Origin: JAXDMK01 sp963765955
GTDB taxonomy: Bacteria > Actinomycetota > Acidimicrobiia > Acidimicrobiales > AC-14
Assembly: GCA_963765955.1 (NCBI GenBank)
Contig: CAVXYA010000008.1
Span: 124,001-188,000 of the forward strand
Length of the DNA stretch: 64,000 bases
Reading direction: 5' to 3'
In this document: in pieces, positions 56,457 through 64,000 of the stretch
Layout of the letters: every line of letters begins with the position of its first letter
Numbering within the stretch: position 1 is the first letter of the stretch
Made by a program: the position numbers and the translations under genes
The notes under the pieces: model-generated
What the model was told of the DNA's origin: nothing
Seen by the model: only the letters and a program-made list of their open reading frames with translations
Databases searched by the model: none

Positions 56457-57401
56457 CTAGGCACGAAATGTGCGGCGGTAGGCCTGGGGCGACGCCGACA
56501 CGGCGCGGGTGAAGTGTTGGCGCAGGCCGGCGGCCGAGCCGAAGCCGCAGCGTTGGGCCACCAGCTCGATGGGATCGTCGGTGGTCTCGAGCAGGCGCTG
56601 GGCGAGCAGGATTCGCTGGCTCAGGATCCACTGGTGGGGCGTCGTGCCCGTCGCCGCCCGGAACCGGCGGGCGAACGTGCGGGTGCTTGTGCCGGCCCGT
56701 CGGGCCAGGTGCTCCACGCTGAGCTCGTCGCCGACGTGCTCGAGGATCCACCCCAGGAGCGCGGCCAGGGGCTCGTGGCCGTTGGTGCTGGCGACAGGTA
56801 GGTCGACGAACTGGGCCTGGCCTCCGTCGCGGTGCGGGGGTACGACCATGCGCCGGGCGACGGCGTTGGCCACCTCGGCCCCGTGGTCGAGGCGGACGAC
56901 GTGGAGCATGAGGTCGATCCCGGCCGCGGTGCCGGCGGAGGTCATGACCCCGCCGGCGTCGACGTAGAGCACCTTCGGGTCGACCCGCACCTTGGGGTAC
57001 AGCCGGGCCAGCCTCTCGGAGTGCATCCAGTGGGTCGTGGCCCGCTTGCCGTCGAGGATGCCGGCGGCGGCCAGCACGAAGGCGCCCGTGCATACCGACA
57101 GCAGGCGGGCCCCGCGGTCACGGGCGCTGCGCAGCCCGTCGAGCAGCTCCTCGGGTGGCGGCCCGGGGAAGGGGTTGGCCGGGATGATCACGGTGTCGGC
57201 CTCCGCCACCTCCTCCAGGCCGTAGGGCGTGTGGATCACGACGCCCTCCGGGCTGGCGTGCGGTCCGGGCCCGGTCGCCGCCACCCGGTGGCGGTACCAA
57301 GGGTCGACCAGCTCCGAGCGGTCGATCCCGAACACCTCGCACGCCACCGAGAGCTCGAACATCGCCACCTTCGGCCCGATCACGGTTACCACTCGGTGCA
57401 T
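56457..57401 (-). CDS. GlxA-family AraC-type transcriptional regulator
   Basis: 314 residues. Residues 1-175 form a DJ-1/PfpI-like domain (VVTVIGPKVAMFELSVACEV, then LLSVCTGAFVLAAAGILDG, ATTHWMHSERL). Residues 215-314 form the AraC double HTH (VEHLARRAGTSTRTFARRF, then ELVAQRCGFGSAAGLRQHF). The family controls responses to a small ligand; targets are unknown. The start is ATG 57401, 7 bases after a perfect TATAAT, so the mRNA is probably leaderless. Confidence 0.9.
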   Translation of the reverse strand: MHRVVTVIGPKVAMFELSVACEVFGIDRSELVDPWYRHRVAATGPGPHASPEGVVIHTPYGLEEVAEADTVIIPANPFPGPPPEELLDGLRSARDRGARLLSVCTGAFVLAAAGILDGKRATTHWMHSERLARLYPKVRVDPKVLYVDAGGVMTSAGTAAGIDLMLHVVRLDHGAEVANAVARRMVVPPHRDGGQAQFVDLPVASTNGHEPLAALLGWILEHVGDELSVEHLARRAGTSTRTFARRFRAATGTTPHQWILSQRILLAQRLLETTDDPIELVAQRCGFGSAAGLRQHFTRAVSASPQAYRRTFRA

Positions 57402-57408
57402 TGGCAGG

Positions 57409-57430
57409 ATTATACCGAAAGATGTCTTTC
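57409..57430 (-). promoter_or_regulatory. Perfect TATAAT -10 box with operator-like palindrome
   Basis: On the minus strand TATAAT (57414-57409) lies 7 bases before ATG 57401. Just upstream is the palindrome GAAAGA-CA-TCTTTC (57417-57430), a candidate operator for autoregulation of the AraC gene, which shares the region with a divergent small gene. A -35 TGGCAG at 16 bp spacing is weak. Confidence 0.55.
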
Positions 57431-57472
57431 CTGCCACTTGTCCCGCGCCCGGGATCGGCGCAGCATGGGCCC

Positions 57473-57709
57473 ATGCACCCCTACGTGATCGAGCAGTTGG
57501 TGGAGGAACGGCAGCGGGATCTGCGGCAGCTGGCCCGTGTCGACGCTCGCGCCCGCGCCGCCCGCCGTGAGGCCAGGGACTCGGTGTGGCGACGGGCCGT
57601 AGGACGCACACTCGTCGCCGGGGCCGTCGCCGTCGGGGTGCCACGGTCCCAACGACAGGCCGCCCAGCGCCAGGTCACGACCACGCTCGGCCTCGAACCC
57701 CGCTGCTGA
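57473..57709 (+). CDS. Small basic protein, unknown
   Basis: 78 residues (HPYVIEQLVEERQRDLRQLA, then RARAARREARDSVWRRAVGR), a helical, Arg-rich N-terminal half and a short hydrophobic patch. It is divergent from the GlxA gene. Similar proteins with the same beginning occur in many actinobacteria; the function is unknown. Confidence 0.55.
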   Translation: MHPYVIEQLVEERQRDLRQLARVDARARAARREARDSVWRRAVGRTLVAGAVAVGVPRSQRQAAQRQVTTTLGLEPRC

Positions 57710-57747
57710 CCCCGACCCCGGTCGTCTCAGGCTGCTGCCGGGCCGAT

Positions 57748-58164
57748 CTACCCTCTCGCCAGGTACGCGTCGCGCAGCACGTGGGTTTCCAGATCGACTT
57801 CCTCGAGCCGGTGCTTGACGACGTCCCCGATGCTCACGATGCCGCACAGGCCGTCCTCGTCCACGACCGGGAGGTGGCGGCTGCGGGTGCGTGTCATCCG
57901 CTCCATGACCGCGACCAACGTGTCGTCCCGCGAGCAGACCGGCACCTCCCTCGACATCGCCGCCCCAACTCGCAGGTCGAGGGGGTTGCCCGGGTTGCGG
58001 GCCAGGGCCCGCACGATGTCGCGCTCCGACAGCACGCCCTCGACCCGCTTCCCGTCGGTGGACACCACGAGCGCACCGATGTTGTCGCGGACGAGCTTGT
58101 GGACAGCGAACTGCAGGTCGGTGTCGGGCGTGATCGTCTCGACCAGTCGACCCTTCTTCCCCAA
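57748..58164 (-). CDS. CBS-pair domain protein
   Basis: 138 residues from TTG 58164. Two CBS motifs: IGALVVSTDGKRVEGVLSER (with DIVRALARN) and TRSRHLPVVDEDGLCGIVSI (with GDVVKHRLEE). CBS pairs bind adenosyl ligands and often act as energy sensors. The upstream part (ALLGKKGRLVETITPDTD) also looks family-like, and CTG 58179 after GGAG is an alternative start. The 5' end is therefore uncertain. Confidence 0.8.
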   Translation of the reverse strand: MGKKGRLVETITPDTDLQFAVHKLVRDNIGALVVSTDGKRVEGVLSERDIVRALARNPGNPLDLRVGAAMSREVPVCSRDDTLVAVMERMTRTRSRHLPVVDEDGLCGIVSIGDVVKHRLEEVDLETHVLRDAYLARG

Positions 58165-58202
58165 GAGAGCCGGGCGCAGGTTCTCCGCTCGGCCCCTCGG
58201 GG

Positions 58203-58454
58203 TCAGAAGCAGCTGGCCTGGTTGCCGTCCCCGTCGGTGACCACGAAGGCGACCTGACTCCCCTTGGTCTGGTCGACCTTGGTCACCACCGCCTTGACCT
58301 CGGGGGAGAAGCGGCCCATGGAGGCGAAGGGCTCGATGCGCACGGTGGCGTTGACCAGGGTGGTGACCTGGACGGCCCGGATGCCGAAGCCCAGGTCGAA
58401 GGCCCCCACGACGAACTGCTCGGGGGGACCGGCGACGGTGGCCGGATCCAGCAC
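58203..58454 (-). pseudogene. C-terminal fragment of an unknown protein
   Basis: Ends PEVKAVVTKVDQTKGSQVAF ... DGDGNQASCF. Similar sequence upstream (LDPATVAGPPEQFVVGAFDL) lacks a start in a normal place. It lies between the CBS gene and an FG-GAP relic and is probably a piece of a larger lost gene. Confidence 0.4.
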
Positions 58455-58552
58455 GTGGGCGAGGCGGGGGCGGTGGTGCAGCCGGGACCGACCGGACCGA
58501 GACGATGGTCGAGTTCCGGTCCGCGCAGCGGGGGGTTTGGGCGACGTCGCCG

Positions 58553-58690
58553 GTGAAGTCGCCCACCGCCACCGAGAACGGGTTCGTGCCCACGGCCACG
58601 TCGGGGGCGGCGGTGAAGCCCCCCGCTCCGTCGCCCAGGCGCACCGAGACGGTGTTATTCAGTCGACCCAGACCCAGCTACCCCGCCTCT
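58553..58690 (-). pseudogene. FG-GAP/VCBS repeat relic
   Basis: One repeat unit reads NNTVSVRLGDGAGGFTAAPD, then VAVGTNPFSVAVGDFTGD, the FG-GAP pattern. It is preceded by a stop and ends where the sequence turns into unrelated code. Confidence 0.5.
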
Positions 58691-58744
58691 GGCCAGGCGG
58701 CTCGCTCTCGGCACATTTGCGTCTTGTTCGGTCACATGTACGGC

Positions 58745-59060
58745 ATGGACCACTGAAACAGAAAGGCGATTGGGCGGAGCTCGAAGTGCCCGCGACCTCG
58801 TCAAGCGCGGCTTCCGGATCGCGATCCCCTACGGCGAAGACTGGGACTTCGACCTGCTGTTCCAGCGGCCGGGGTGCGAGGCGATCGAGCGGGTGCAGGT
58901 GCCCACCATTGACTGGCTCGCCGTCTACTCGCCGTCGACCGATCGTTGCTACTACGTCCCCGCGGAGGAACTCGGTGTTGGTCGGGACGAACTAAGCCTC
59001 CGTATCGAACCGACGAGGAGCTGTCAGCGGAGGGGCGTCCATTTCGCAGCGAACTACGAG
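58745..59060 (+). pseudogene. PD-(D/E)XK (intron-type, PF11645-like) endonuclease relic without its catalytic Lys
   Basis: Readable blocks: LKQKGDWAELEV, then (after a shift near 58788) ARDLVKRGFRIAIPYGEDWD and FDLLFQRPGCEAIERVQV. The next block is TIDWLAVYSPSTDRCYYVPA and ELSLRIEPTRSCQRRGVHFA. In the family, RVQVK and ~35 residues follow before TIDWLAVY. That catalytic Lys segment is missing here, so the gene cannot work. The frame runs on toward the tRNA. Confidence 0.65.
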
Positions 59061-59094
59061 AGCCTCGGGCCTCCCCCGCAGCTAAGGATCGCAG

Positions 59095-59167
59095 TGGAGC
59101 CAGCCGGGATCGAACCGGCGACCTCGGATTTGCAAAACCCGCGCTCTCCCAACTGAGCTATGGCCCC
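59095..59167 (-). tRNA. tRNA-Ala (anticodon TGC)
   Basis: 73 bases. Acceptor arm GGGGCCA/TGGCTCC with discriminator A, D arm GCTCAGTTGGGAGAGC, anticodon stem CGGGT/ATCCG with loop TTTGCAA (anticodon TGC), T arm GCCGG-TTCGATC-CCGGC. The 3' CCA is not encoded. Confidence 0.95.
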
Positions 59168-59198
59168 ACGCACTCCCATTGTAAGAAGGCCGAGCCCG

Positions 59199-59363
59199 CT
59201 ACTCAGGGTCCACGACGACCGCAAGCTTCTGCTCGTCCCAGAAGAGCACGATCCCGCCGTCCTCGTGGTCCTCGACCCGGTCCGGGTCAGGCAGGCCGGC
59301 CTCCTCGCAAAGGCCTCGCATCGCTCGCTCCATCTCCGCCCGCTTCGCCGCTGCCGCATCCAC
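59199..59363 (-). CDS. Possible small protein after the tRNA
   Basis: 54 residues from GTG 59363 (ATG 59333 also possible): AKRAEMERAMRGLCEEAGL ... DGGIVLFWDEQKLAVVVDPE. Acidic, with a C-terminal strand pattern; similar short proteins occur in Thermoleophilia in my memory. No ribosome site. Confidence 0.4.
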   Translation of the reverse strand: MDAAAAKRAEMERAMRGLCEEAGLPDPDRVEDHEDGGIVLFWDEQKLAVVVDPE

Positions 59364-59408
59364 CCAGCGAGCTTCGGCGAACCGAACGCGCCTGTGGCCG
59401 ACGAATGT

Positions 59409-59699
59409 CTAGGAGGTGTGTCCGGCGTGATCGAAAAGCCGCCCCGCGCGAATCTCCTCGACCATCTCCGCGCTCTCGGCCCGGTACGCCGAGCCGTCGG
59501 CGAACTCGATCACCGGCACCATCCGCTGGCCGCTGATCCGCTCCACCTCTTCGCGCTTCGGACGGTGCAGCGGCACGGTGTTGACGTCGTGCTCGATGCC
59601 CTCCTCCTCGAGCGCCCGGGCGACGTCGTGACAACCGTGCCTGAAGTGGATGAACTTCAGCGGGCAGCGGTGGAGTGTCACCTTCTCCTGCGTGGTCAT
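59409..59699 (-). CDS. Glutaredoxin/GST-N-terminal-like protein
   Basis: 96 residues, thioredoxin-like: VTLHRCPLKFIHFRHGCHDV, ALEEEGIEHDVNTVPLHRPK, SGQRMVPVIEFADGSAY (cis-Pro in MVPV). The CPLKF site has one cysteine rather than CxxC. It is likely a stand-alone GST N-terminal domain, common in actinobacteria. ATG 59699. Confidence 0.72.
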   Translation of the reverse strand: MTTQEKVTLHRCPLKFIHFRHGCHDVARALEEEGIEHDVNTVPLHRPKREEVERISGQRMVPVIEFADGSAYRAESAEMVEEIRAGRLFDHAGHTS

Positions 59700-59769
59700 C
59701 CTCCGGCCCACTCTCTCATCTCTGCCTCATCTCTGCCCGGCGGGCGCCCCCGCGCGATACTGAGCAGCG

Positions 59770-60177
59770 ATGTCGGATCAGAACACCGAGCTCGTCCGGC
59801 GCGCCTACGCGATGATCACACTCGGCGCCCCCGACGTCGCCGAACTATTCGCGCCCGACGTCGTGATCGACTTCTCGCGCCGCCTCGTCGACCCCCTCGT
59901 CCTCCGCGGCCGCGACCAGCTACGGGCCGTGCTCGAGAGCGGCGCCCTGCGCGAGCAGTGGACCGACTGGCCGGTCTGGGAGCCGGAGGAGCTCCTCTCC
60001 TCGGGCGACAAGGTCCTCGCCTTCATCCGCTTCGCCGGCCGGGGAAGGGTGAGCGGGATCGACGTCGCGGTCTACGTCGCGAACCTGTGGACGTTCCGCG
60101 AAGGAGTTCCGGTCGCGCTCGAGTATCTCGGCGAGGACCGCGCCGCCGCGCTCGAAGCGTCGGGGCTCACCGACTAG
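59770..60177 (+). CDS. SnoaL/NTF2-like protein
   Basis: 135 residues: SDQNTELVRRAYAMITLG, FAPDVVIDFSRRL, LRGRDQLRAVLE, WTFREGVPVALEYLG, the cone-shaped alpha+beta barrel of SnoaL-like proteins. The substrate is unknown. The ATG follows a GATACT box 8 bases upstream. It overlaps the convergent small gene by four bases. Confidence 0.8.
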   Translation: MSDQNTELVRRAYAMITLGAPDVAELFAPDVVIDFSRRLVDPLVLRGRDQLRAVLESGALREQWTDWPVWEPEELLSSGDKVLAFIRFAGRGRVSGIDVAVYVANLWTFREGVPVALEYLGEDRAAALEASGLTD

Positions 60178-60356
60178 TCCGGCGGGTTCCGCAGCGCGCC
60201 GATGATCGCGGCGCCGAGCATCCAGACGACGAACAGCGCCGCGATCGTCAGCACGTCGACGCCGGTGTCGAGCGCGACGGCGATCGTCATCGCGAGGAAC
60301 GCGCCGACGAAGATCAGCCCTCCGAACAGCAGCGCGGTGCTGACGTGCGGGTCCAT
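60174..60356 (-). CDS. Small two-helix membrane protein
   Basis: 60 residues: ALLFGGLIFVGAFLAMTIAV and DVLTIAALFVVWMLGAAIIG form two helices. It lies 10 bases after the rhomboid stop on the same strand and is likely in that operon. Function unknown. Confidence 0.6.
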   Translation of the reverse strand: MDPHVSTALLFGGLIFVGAFLAMTIAVALDTGVDVLTIAALFVVWMLGAAIIGALRNPPD

Positions 60357-60366
60357 CGGCCTCAGG

Positions 60367-61258
60367 TCACGCCCGGCCGCCGCCGGGCGCCATCCGGCGC
60401 CGGTCGGCGAACAGCTTGATCGCCGCGAGCCCGAACACGAACCCGCCGACGTGCGCGAGGTAGGCGACCGAGTCGCCGCCGGCGAGGTCGGTGAGCGCCG
60501 TCTGCCCGATCGCCGGCAGGAACTGGAGCACGAACCAGATCCCGAGCAGGATCATCGCCGGGATCTCGATCAGCGTCACGAAGAAGATGATGATCACCAG
60601 CGAGAGAACCCGCGCGTGGGGGTAGAGCAGCGCGTAGCCGCCGAGCACCCCGGCGACCGCACCGCTGGCGCCGATCGTCGGCACCGTCGAGGCAGGGTCG
60701 ATCGCCGCCTGCGCGTAGACGCGAGATCACCCCCGCGAGCGCGTAGAAGAGCAGGAACCGCCCGCGCCCCATCGAGTCCTCGATGTTGCTGCCGAAGATC
60801 CACAGGAACAGCATGTTGCCGACGAGGTGGAGGATCCCGCCGTGCATGAACAGCGCCGTGATCAGCGTGATCCACCACGCCGCCTGGTCGAGCGGCGCCG
60901 GCTCCGGGACCGTCGTCCGCGTCCCGTTCTCGTTCAGCGCCTCGCCGGCCACCCGCTCCGCCGCCGCCAGCTCCTCGGTGCCCTCGCAGACCACCTCGGC
61001 CGCGACCGCCTGCTTGCCCTGCGGCACGTAGCCGAGGAAGCAGTCCGACTGCGACGGGTGGGTGACCCGGAACGGGATCGCCCCGAACTCGACCGCGCTC
61101 TGATCGATCCCGCTCTCGAGCCCGGCGCGCTTCAGCGCCGCGTCGTCCGGCGCCGAGAACTGCGTCTGCCAGACGAACACCGCGACGTTGGCGACGATCA
61201 GCAGCACCGTCAGGACCGGGAACCGGCTCGTCGGGATGTTGTCCTTGAGCGGGATCAA
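60367..61258 (-). CDS. Rhomboid-family intramembrane serine protease, one frameshift
   Basis: About 296 residues. Catalytic Ser in TIGASGAVAGVLGGYALL, catalytic His in LAHVGGFVFG, with the N-terminal helix RFPVLTVLLIVANVAVFVWQ and the conserved FMHGGILHLVGNMLFLWIFG. A long loop (residues 45-120) with two cysteines is unusual. A +1 shift lies near 60722. Start taken as TTG 61258. GxSG and His suffice for activity. Confidence 0.85.
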
Positions 61259-61304
61259 GGGCGTGAGCAGCCTAGATGCGGCGCGAAGCCGGCAGACGTC
61301 GGCG

Positions 61305-62271
61305 CTAGGCGAGCGCTTCCGCGACCTCGCGCGCCGACTCGTCGGCGTGGTAGGAGCTGCGGACGAGCGGGCCGGCGGCGACCGACTCGAAGCCGAGCTC
61401 GAGCGCCGCGTCGCGAAGCGCGTCGAACTCGTCCGGGTGCCAGTAGCGGACGACCGGCAGGTGCTGCTCGGTCGGGCGCAGGTACTGGCCGACGGTGAGG
61501 ATCTGGACGCCGTGCTCGCGCAGGATCGGCGAACGTCTCGACCATCTCGTCGAACTCCTCGCCGAGCCCGACCATCAGCCCCGACTTCGTCACCACCTCG
61601 TCGCCGCCCATCTCCTTCGCCATCCGCAGGACCCTGGCGGAGCGCAGGAAGTCCGAGCCGCGGCGCGCCCGCGGGTAGAGCCGCGGCACCGTCTCGACGT
61701 TGTGGTTGAAGACGTCGGGGCGCTCGGCGATCACCTTCGCGAGCGGCATCTCCTGGCCGCGGAAGTCCGGCGTCAGGATCTCGACCTTGCACTCCGGCGC
61801 GGCGCGGCGGATCGAGCGGATCACGCCGACGAACGCGCCGGCCCCGTAGTCGGGCAGGTCGTCGCGGTCGACCGAGGTGATCACCGCGTGGCGGAGGCCC
61901 ATCTTCTGCACCTGCTGGGCGACCCGCAGCGGCTCGAGCGGGTCGTTCCAGGTCGGCACGCCCGTCTGGACGTTGCAGAACCCGCAGCGGCGCGTGCAGA
62001 CGTCGCCGAGGATCATGAACGTCGCCGTGCCGCGCTCCCAGCACTCGCCGACGTTCGGGCACGCCGCCTCCTCGCAGACCGTGTGCAGGTTGTCGTCGGC
62101 GATCGCCTGCTTCAGCCGCCGGTAGGTCGCGCCGCCGGGCGCCGGCACCTTCAGCCACGGCGGCTTGCGCTCGCGGAACGGCCGGCCCTCGATCCCCGTC
62201 GCGCCGCCGGGGTTGGCGCGCGAGCGGGTCACGTGGACGCGCTCCGCCGGTGGCGTCGTCGTCGGCTCCAT
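61305..62271 (-). CDS. lipA: Lipoyl synthase LipA, one frameshift
   Basis: About 321 residues. Auxiliary cluster cysteines C66, C71, C77 (CEEAACPNVGEC), radical SAM cysteines C92, C96, C99 (CTRRCGFC), and the C-terminal RSSYHADE serine motif. LipA inserts two sulfurs into the octanoyl chain on lipoyl domains. A +1 shift near 61531 separates EEFDEMVETFAD from LREHGVQILTVGQYLRPTEQ, which continues to TAG 61305. lipB lies 6 bases upstream. Confidence 0.93.
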
Positions 62272-62277
62272 CCCGAT

Positions 62278-63003
62278 CTACGTTACCCGGCCTCGACGCC
62301 CGGCGAGCATCGCCTCGAGCTCGCCGTCGACGGGCTTGCGGCCGAGCACCTCGGCCAGCCGCGCGACGAGGTCGTCGACGAACCCGCCGAGGTCCTGCTC
62401 GGCGCCGAGCTCGCGCGCGAGCGAGGTCATCCGCACCGCCTCGATCCCGCACGGAACGATCCACTCGAACGGCTGCAGGTCGTTGTTGACGTTGACGGCG
62501 AGCCCGTGCGTCGTCACGCCCTTGTTGACGTGGATCCCGATCGAGCCGATCTTCCGCGCGTCGCCGGCCGGCGGCGGGTCGTCGCCGACCCAGACCCCGG
62601 TCAGCCCGTCGATCGGGCCCGCCGTGACTCCGTGGTCGCCGAGCGCCGCGATCATCGCCCGCTCGACCAGCCGCACGTACTCATGGACGTCGTCGGGCTT
62701 CGCGAGCTCGCTCAGCGAGACGATCGGGTAGACGACGACCTGGCCGATGCCGTGGTAGGTGACGAGCCCGCCGCGGTCGGTCTCGACGACCTCGATCCCC
62801 TGCATCCGGTACCAGTCCTCGCCCATCGGCAGCTCCTCCGGCTTCGAGCGCCGGCCCTTCGTGTAGACGGGCGGGTGCTCGAGGCAGAGCAACGTGTCCG
62901 GGATCGCTCCGTCCCGCCGCGCGTCCGCAAGCGCCGCCTGCATCCGCGTCGCCTCCTCGTAGGGGACGAGGCCGGCGCGGATGACCCGCAGCTCGGCGCT
63001 CAT
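62278..63003 (-). CDS. lipB: Octanoyltransferase LipB
   Basis: 241 residues. Motifs GGLVTYHGIGQVVVYPIV, RKIGSIGIHVNKGVTTHGLA (catalytic Lys) and FEWIVPCGIEAVRMTSL (catalytic Cys), all in order. LipB moves octanoate from ACP to the lipoyl domain for LipA. The ATG overlaps the stop of the dehydrogenase gene (ATGA). Confidence 0.93.
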   Translation of the reverse strand: MSAELRVIRAGLVPYEEATRMQAALADARRDGAIPDTLLCLEHPPVYTKGRRSKPEELPMGEDWYRMQGIEVVETDRGGLVTYHGIGQVVVYPIVSLSELAKPDDVHEYVRLVERAMIAALGDHGVTAGPIDGLTGVWVGDDPPPAGDARKIGSIGIHVNKGVTTHGLAVNVNNDLQPFEWIVPCGIEAVRMTSLARELGAEQDLGGFVDDLVARLAEVLGRKPVDGELEAMLAGRRGRVT

Positions 63004-64000
63004 CCCACCTCGGCGAGCGGGTGCAGCCGCCGCTCGGCGAGCTCGCGGGCGGCGGCGAGCGGGGTCAGGCGACGCGTCGGCCGCCGCCCGCAGGACGCTA
63101 CGCATCGTCGCGCCGATCCCGAGCACGCGCTCGTTCGCCCAGGCCTGCGTCGAGGTCGTGGAGCTCTCCGTAGCAGGTGATCAACCCACCGGCGTTGGCG
63201 AGGAAGTCGGGCGCGTAGACGATCCCCCGCTCCGCGAGGTGCGCCGCGAGCCCGTCGTCGGCGAGCTGGTTGTTGGCGGCTCCGCAGACGATCGCGGCGC
63301 GGATCGCGCTTGCGTTCGCCGCCGAGATCACGCCCCCGAGCGCGCATGGCGCGAGGATGTCACAGCTCGCCGTGACCGCGTCTTCGGGCTCGGTCCAATC
63401 CGCGCCGAGCCTGCCGGGCGAGCTCGCGCTTGCCCGGGTCGACGTCGGTCACCGTGAGCCGGGCGCCGGCGTCCGCGAGCCGCTCCGCGAGCCGGCGCGC
63501 CGACGTGGCCGAGGCCGATCACGACGACGCCGAGACCGCGGAGGTCGCTGGTGCCGAACCGTCGCTCGGCGCAGGCCCGCATCGCCGCGTAGACGCCGGC
63601 AGCCGTGAACGGGCTCGGGTCGCCGACCCCGCCGGCCTCCGGCGGCAGGCCGACGACGTGGCGGGTCCGGGTCGCGATCGTCGTCATGTCGGCGCTGCCC
63701 GTCCCGACGTCCTCGGCGGTGACGTAGCGGCCGTCGAGCGACTCGACCAGGTCGGCGAAGTCGAGCAGCAGCTCGCGCCTGCGTGCAGGGCTCTTCGCCG
63801 CCTCGCCGTCCGGGAGGCAGATGACGCCCTTGCCGCCACCGAGGTCGAGACCGGCCGCGGCGGCCTTCAGCGTCATCCCGCGGGCGAGCCGGAGGGCGTC
63901 CGCGACCGCCTCGTCGGGGTCGCCGTAGCGCCACATCCGGACTCCGCCGAGCGCCGGGCCGAGCGCCGTCGAGTGGATCGCGACGGCGATCGTCGCGCCG
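63000..64000 (-). CDS. Leu/Glu/Phe/Val-type dehydrogenase, partial, several frameshifts
   Basis: The 5' end lies beyond the window. Family blocks: GGVRMWRYGDPDEAVADALR, ARGMTLKAAAAGLDLGGGKG (catalytic Lys region), YVTAEDVGTGSADM, GLGVVVIGLGHVG (Rossmann), YAPDFLANAGGLITCYGELH. Reading needs four +1 corrections (near 63490, 63410, 63140 and 63070) and then ends AARELAERRLHPLAEVG. Such a house-type enzyme with four shifts in 500 bases is best explained by sequence errors. It is coupled to lipB. Confidence 0.8.

Noticed and set aside
59095..59167. tRNA-Ala as an attachment site with a flanking integrase
   Set aside because: No direct repeat of the tRNA end and no integrase gene was seen in the window.

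Overview
Raw sequence with no metadata. High GC, GTG-rich starts, leaderless promoters with TAnnnT -10 boxes, DUF222/HNH genes, an EngB/GCS2 pair and a MoxR-DUF58-VWA operon point to Actinobacteria. The first 59 kb look most like Acidimicrobiia. This is an inference from gene content and codon style, not from a marker gene. From the tRNA-Ala at 59.1 kb to the end, codon preference changes (Val GTG to GTC, Ala GCC to GCG) and the genes look more like Thermoleophilia/Solirubrobacterales. Either a true boundary or a chimeric assembly join is possible there.

Layout. 0-10.2 kb: apolipoprotein N-acyltransferase (partial), cytochrome P450, an AbiEi/DUF559-type protein, a translationally coupled B12-radical SAM / ECF sigma / triple-VOC operon, a CcmF-like cytochrome c biogenesis protein, a lipoprotein, a BNR-repeat protein and a MoaD-type sulfur carrier. 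10.2-17.5 kb: an accessory, partly lower-GC block with an orphan HEAGH (M41-like) peptidase, a membrane protein ending in a winged-helix-like domain, an HEPN-motif protein next to a DUF6615-like QxK nuclease candidate, and a PIN-domain operon. 17.6-21.1 kb: EngB, GCS2-type carboxylate-amine ligase, PNPOx-family protein and small proteins. 21.2-36.3 kb: one long minus-strand run with several four-base start/stop overlaps (VWA fusion, DUF58, MoxR, a Gly-Gln-repeat protein, ABC permease and ATPase, a large exported protein, an HTTM-like protein, a small membrane protein, a LigD-type polymerase). 36.4-43.2 kb: Uma2, SOS-controlled DUF222/HNH, a damaged DHFR-like gene, DUF5519, an unknown protein and a GMC oxidoreductase with an extra N-terminal domain. 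43.2-46.9 kb: a second accessory block with a membrane/ectodomain protein and a membrane-anchored patatin. 47.1-59.1 kb: FN3 protein, secreted protein, LuxR-family ATPase regulator, membrane protein, second DUF222/HNH, GlxA/AraC regulator, CBS protein, and gene relics ending at tRNA-Ala(TGC). 59.2-64 kb: GST-N-like protein, SnoaL-like protein, rhomboid, LipA, LipB and a Leu/Glu-type dehydrogenase.

Data quality matters here. At least twenty genes, including housekeeping genes such as lipA and the terminal dehydrogenase, are broken by single-base shifts, and most are +1. I read most of these as insertion-type sequence errors and annotate such genes as one CDS spanning the shift. Genes that also lack active-site segments or carry many indels are called pseudogenes.

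The observations I rate highest are the HEPN + QxK nuclease-like pair (candidate defence module), a 42-bp palindromic repeat lying in frame inside the ccmF-like gene with a second intergenic copy 12 kb away, an SOS box placed inside the promoter of a DUF222/HNH gene, the composition change at the tRNA, and the membrane patatin cassette.
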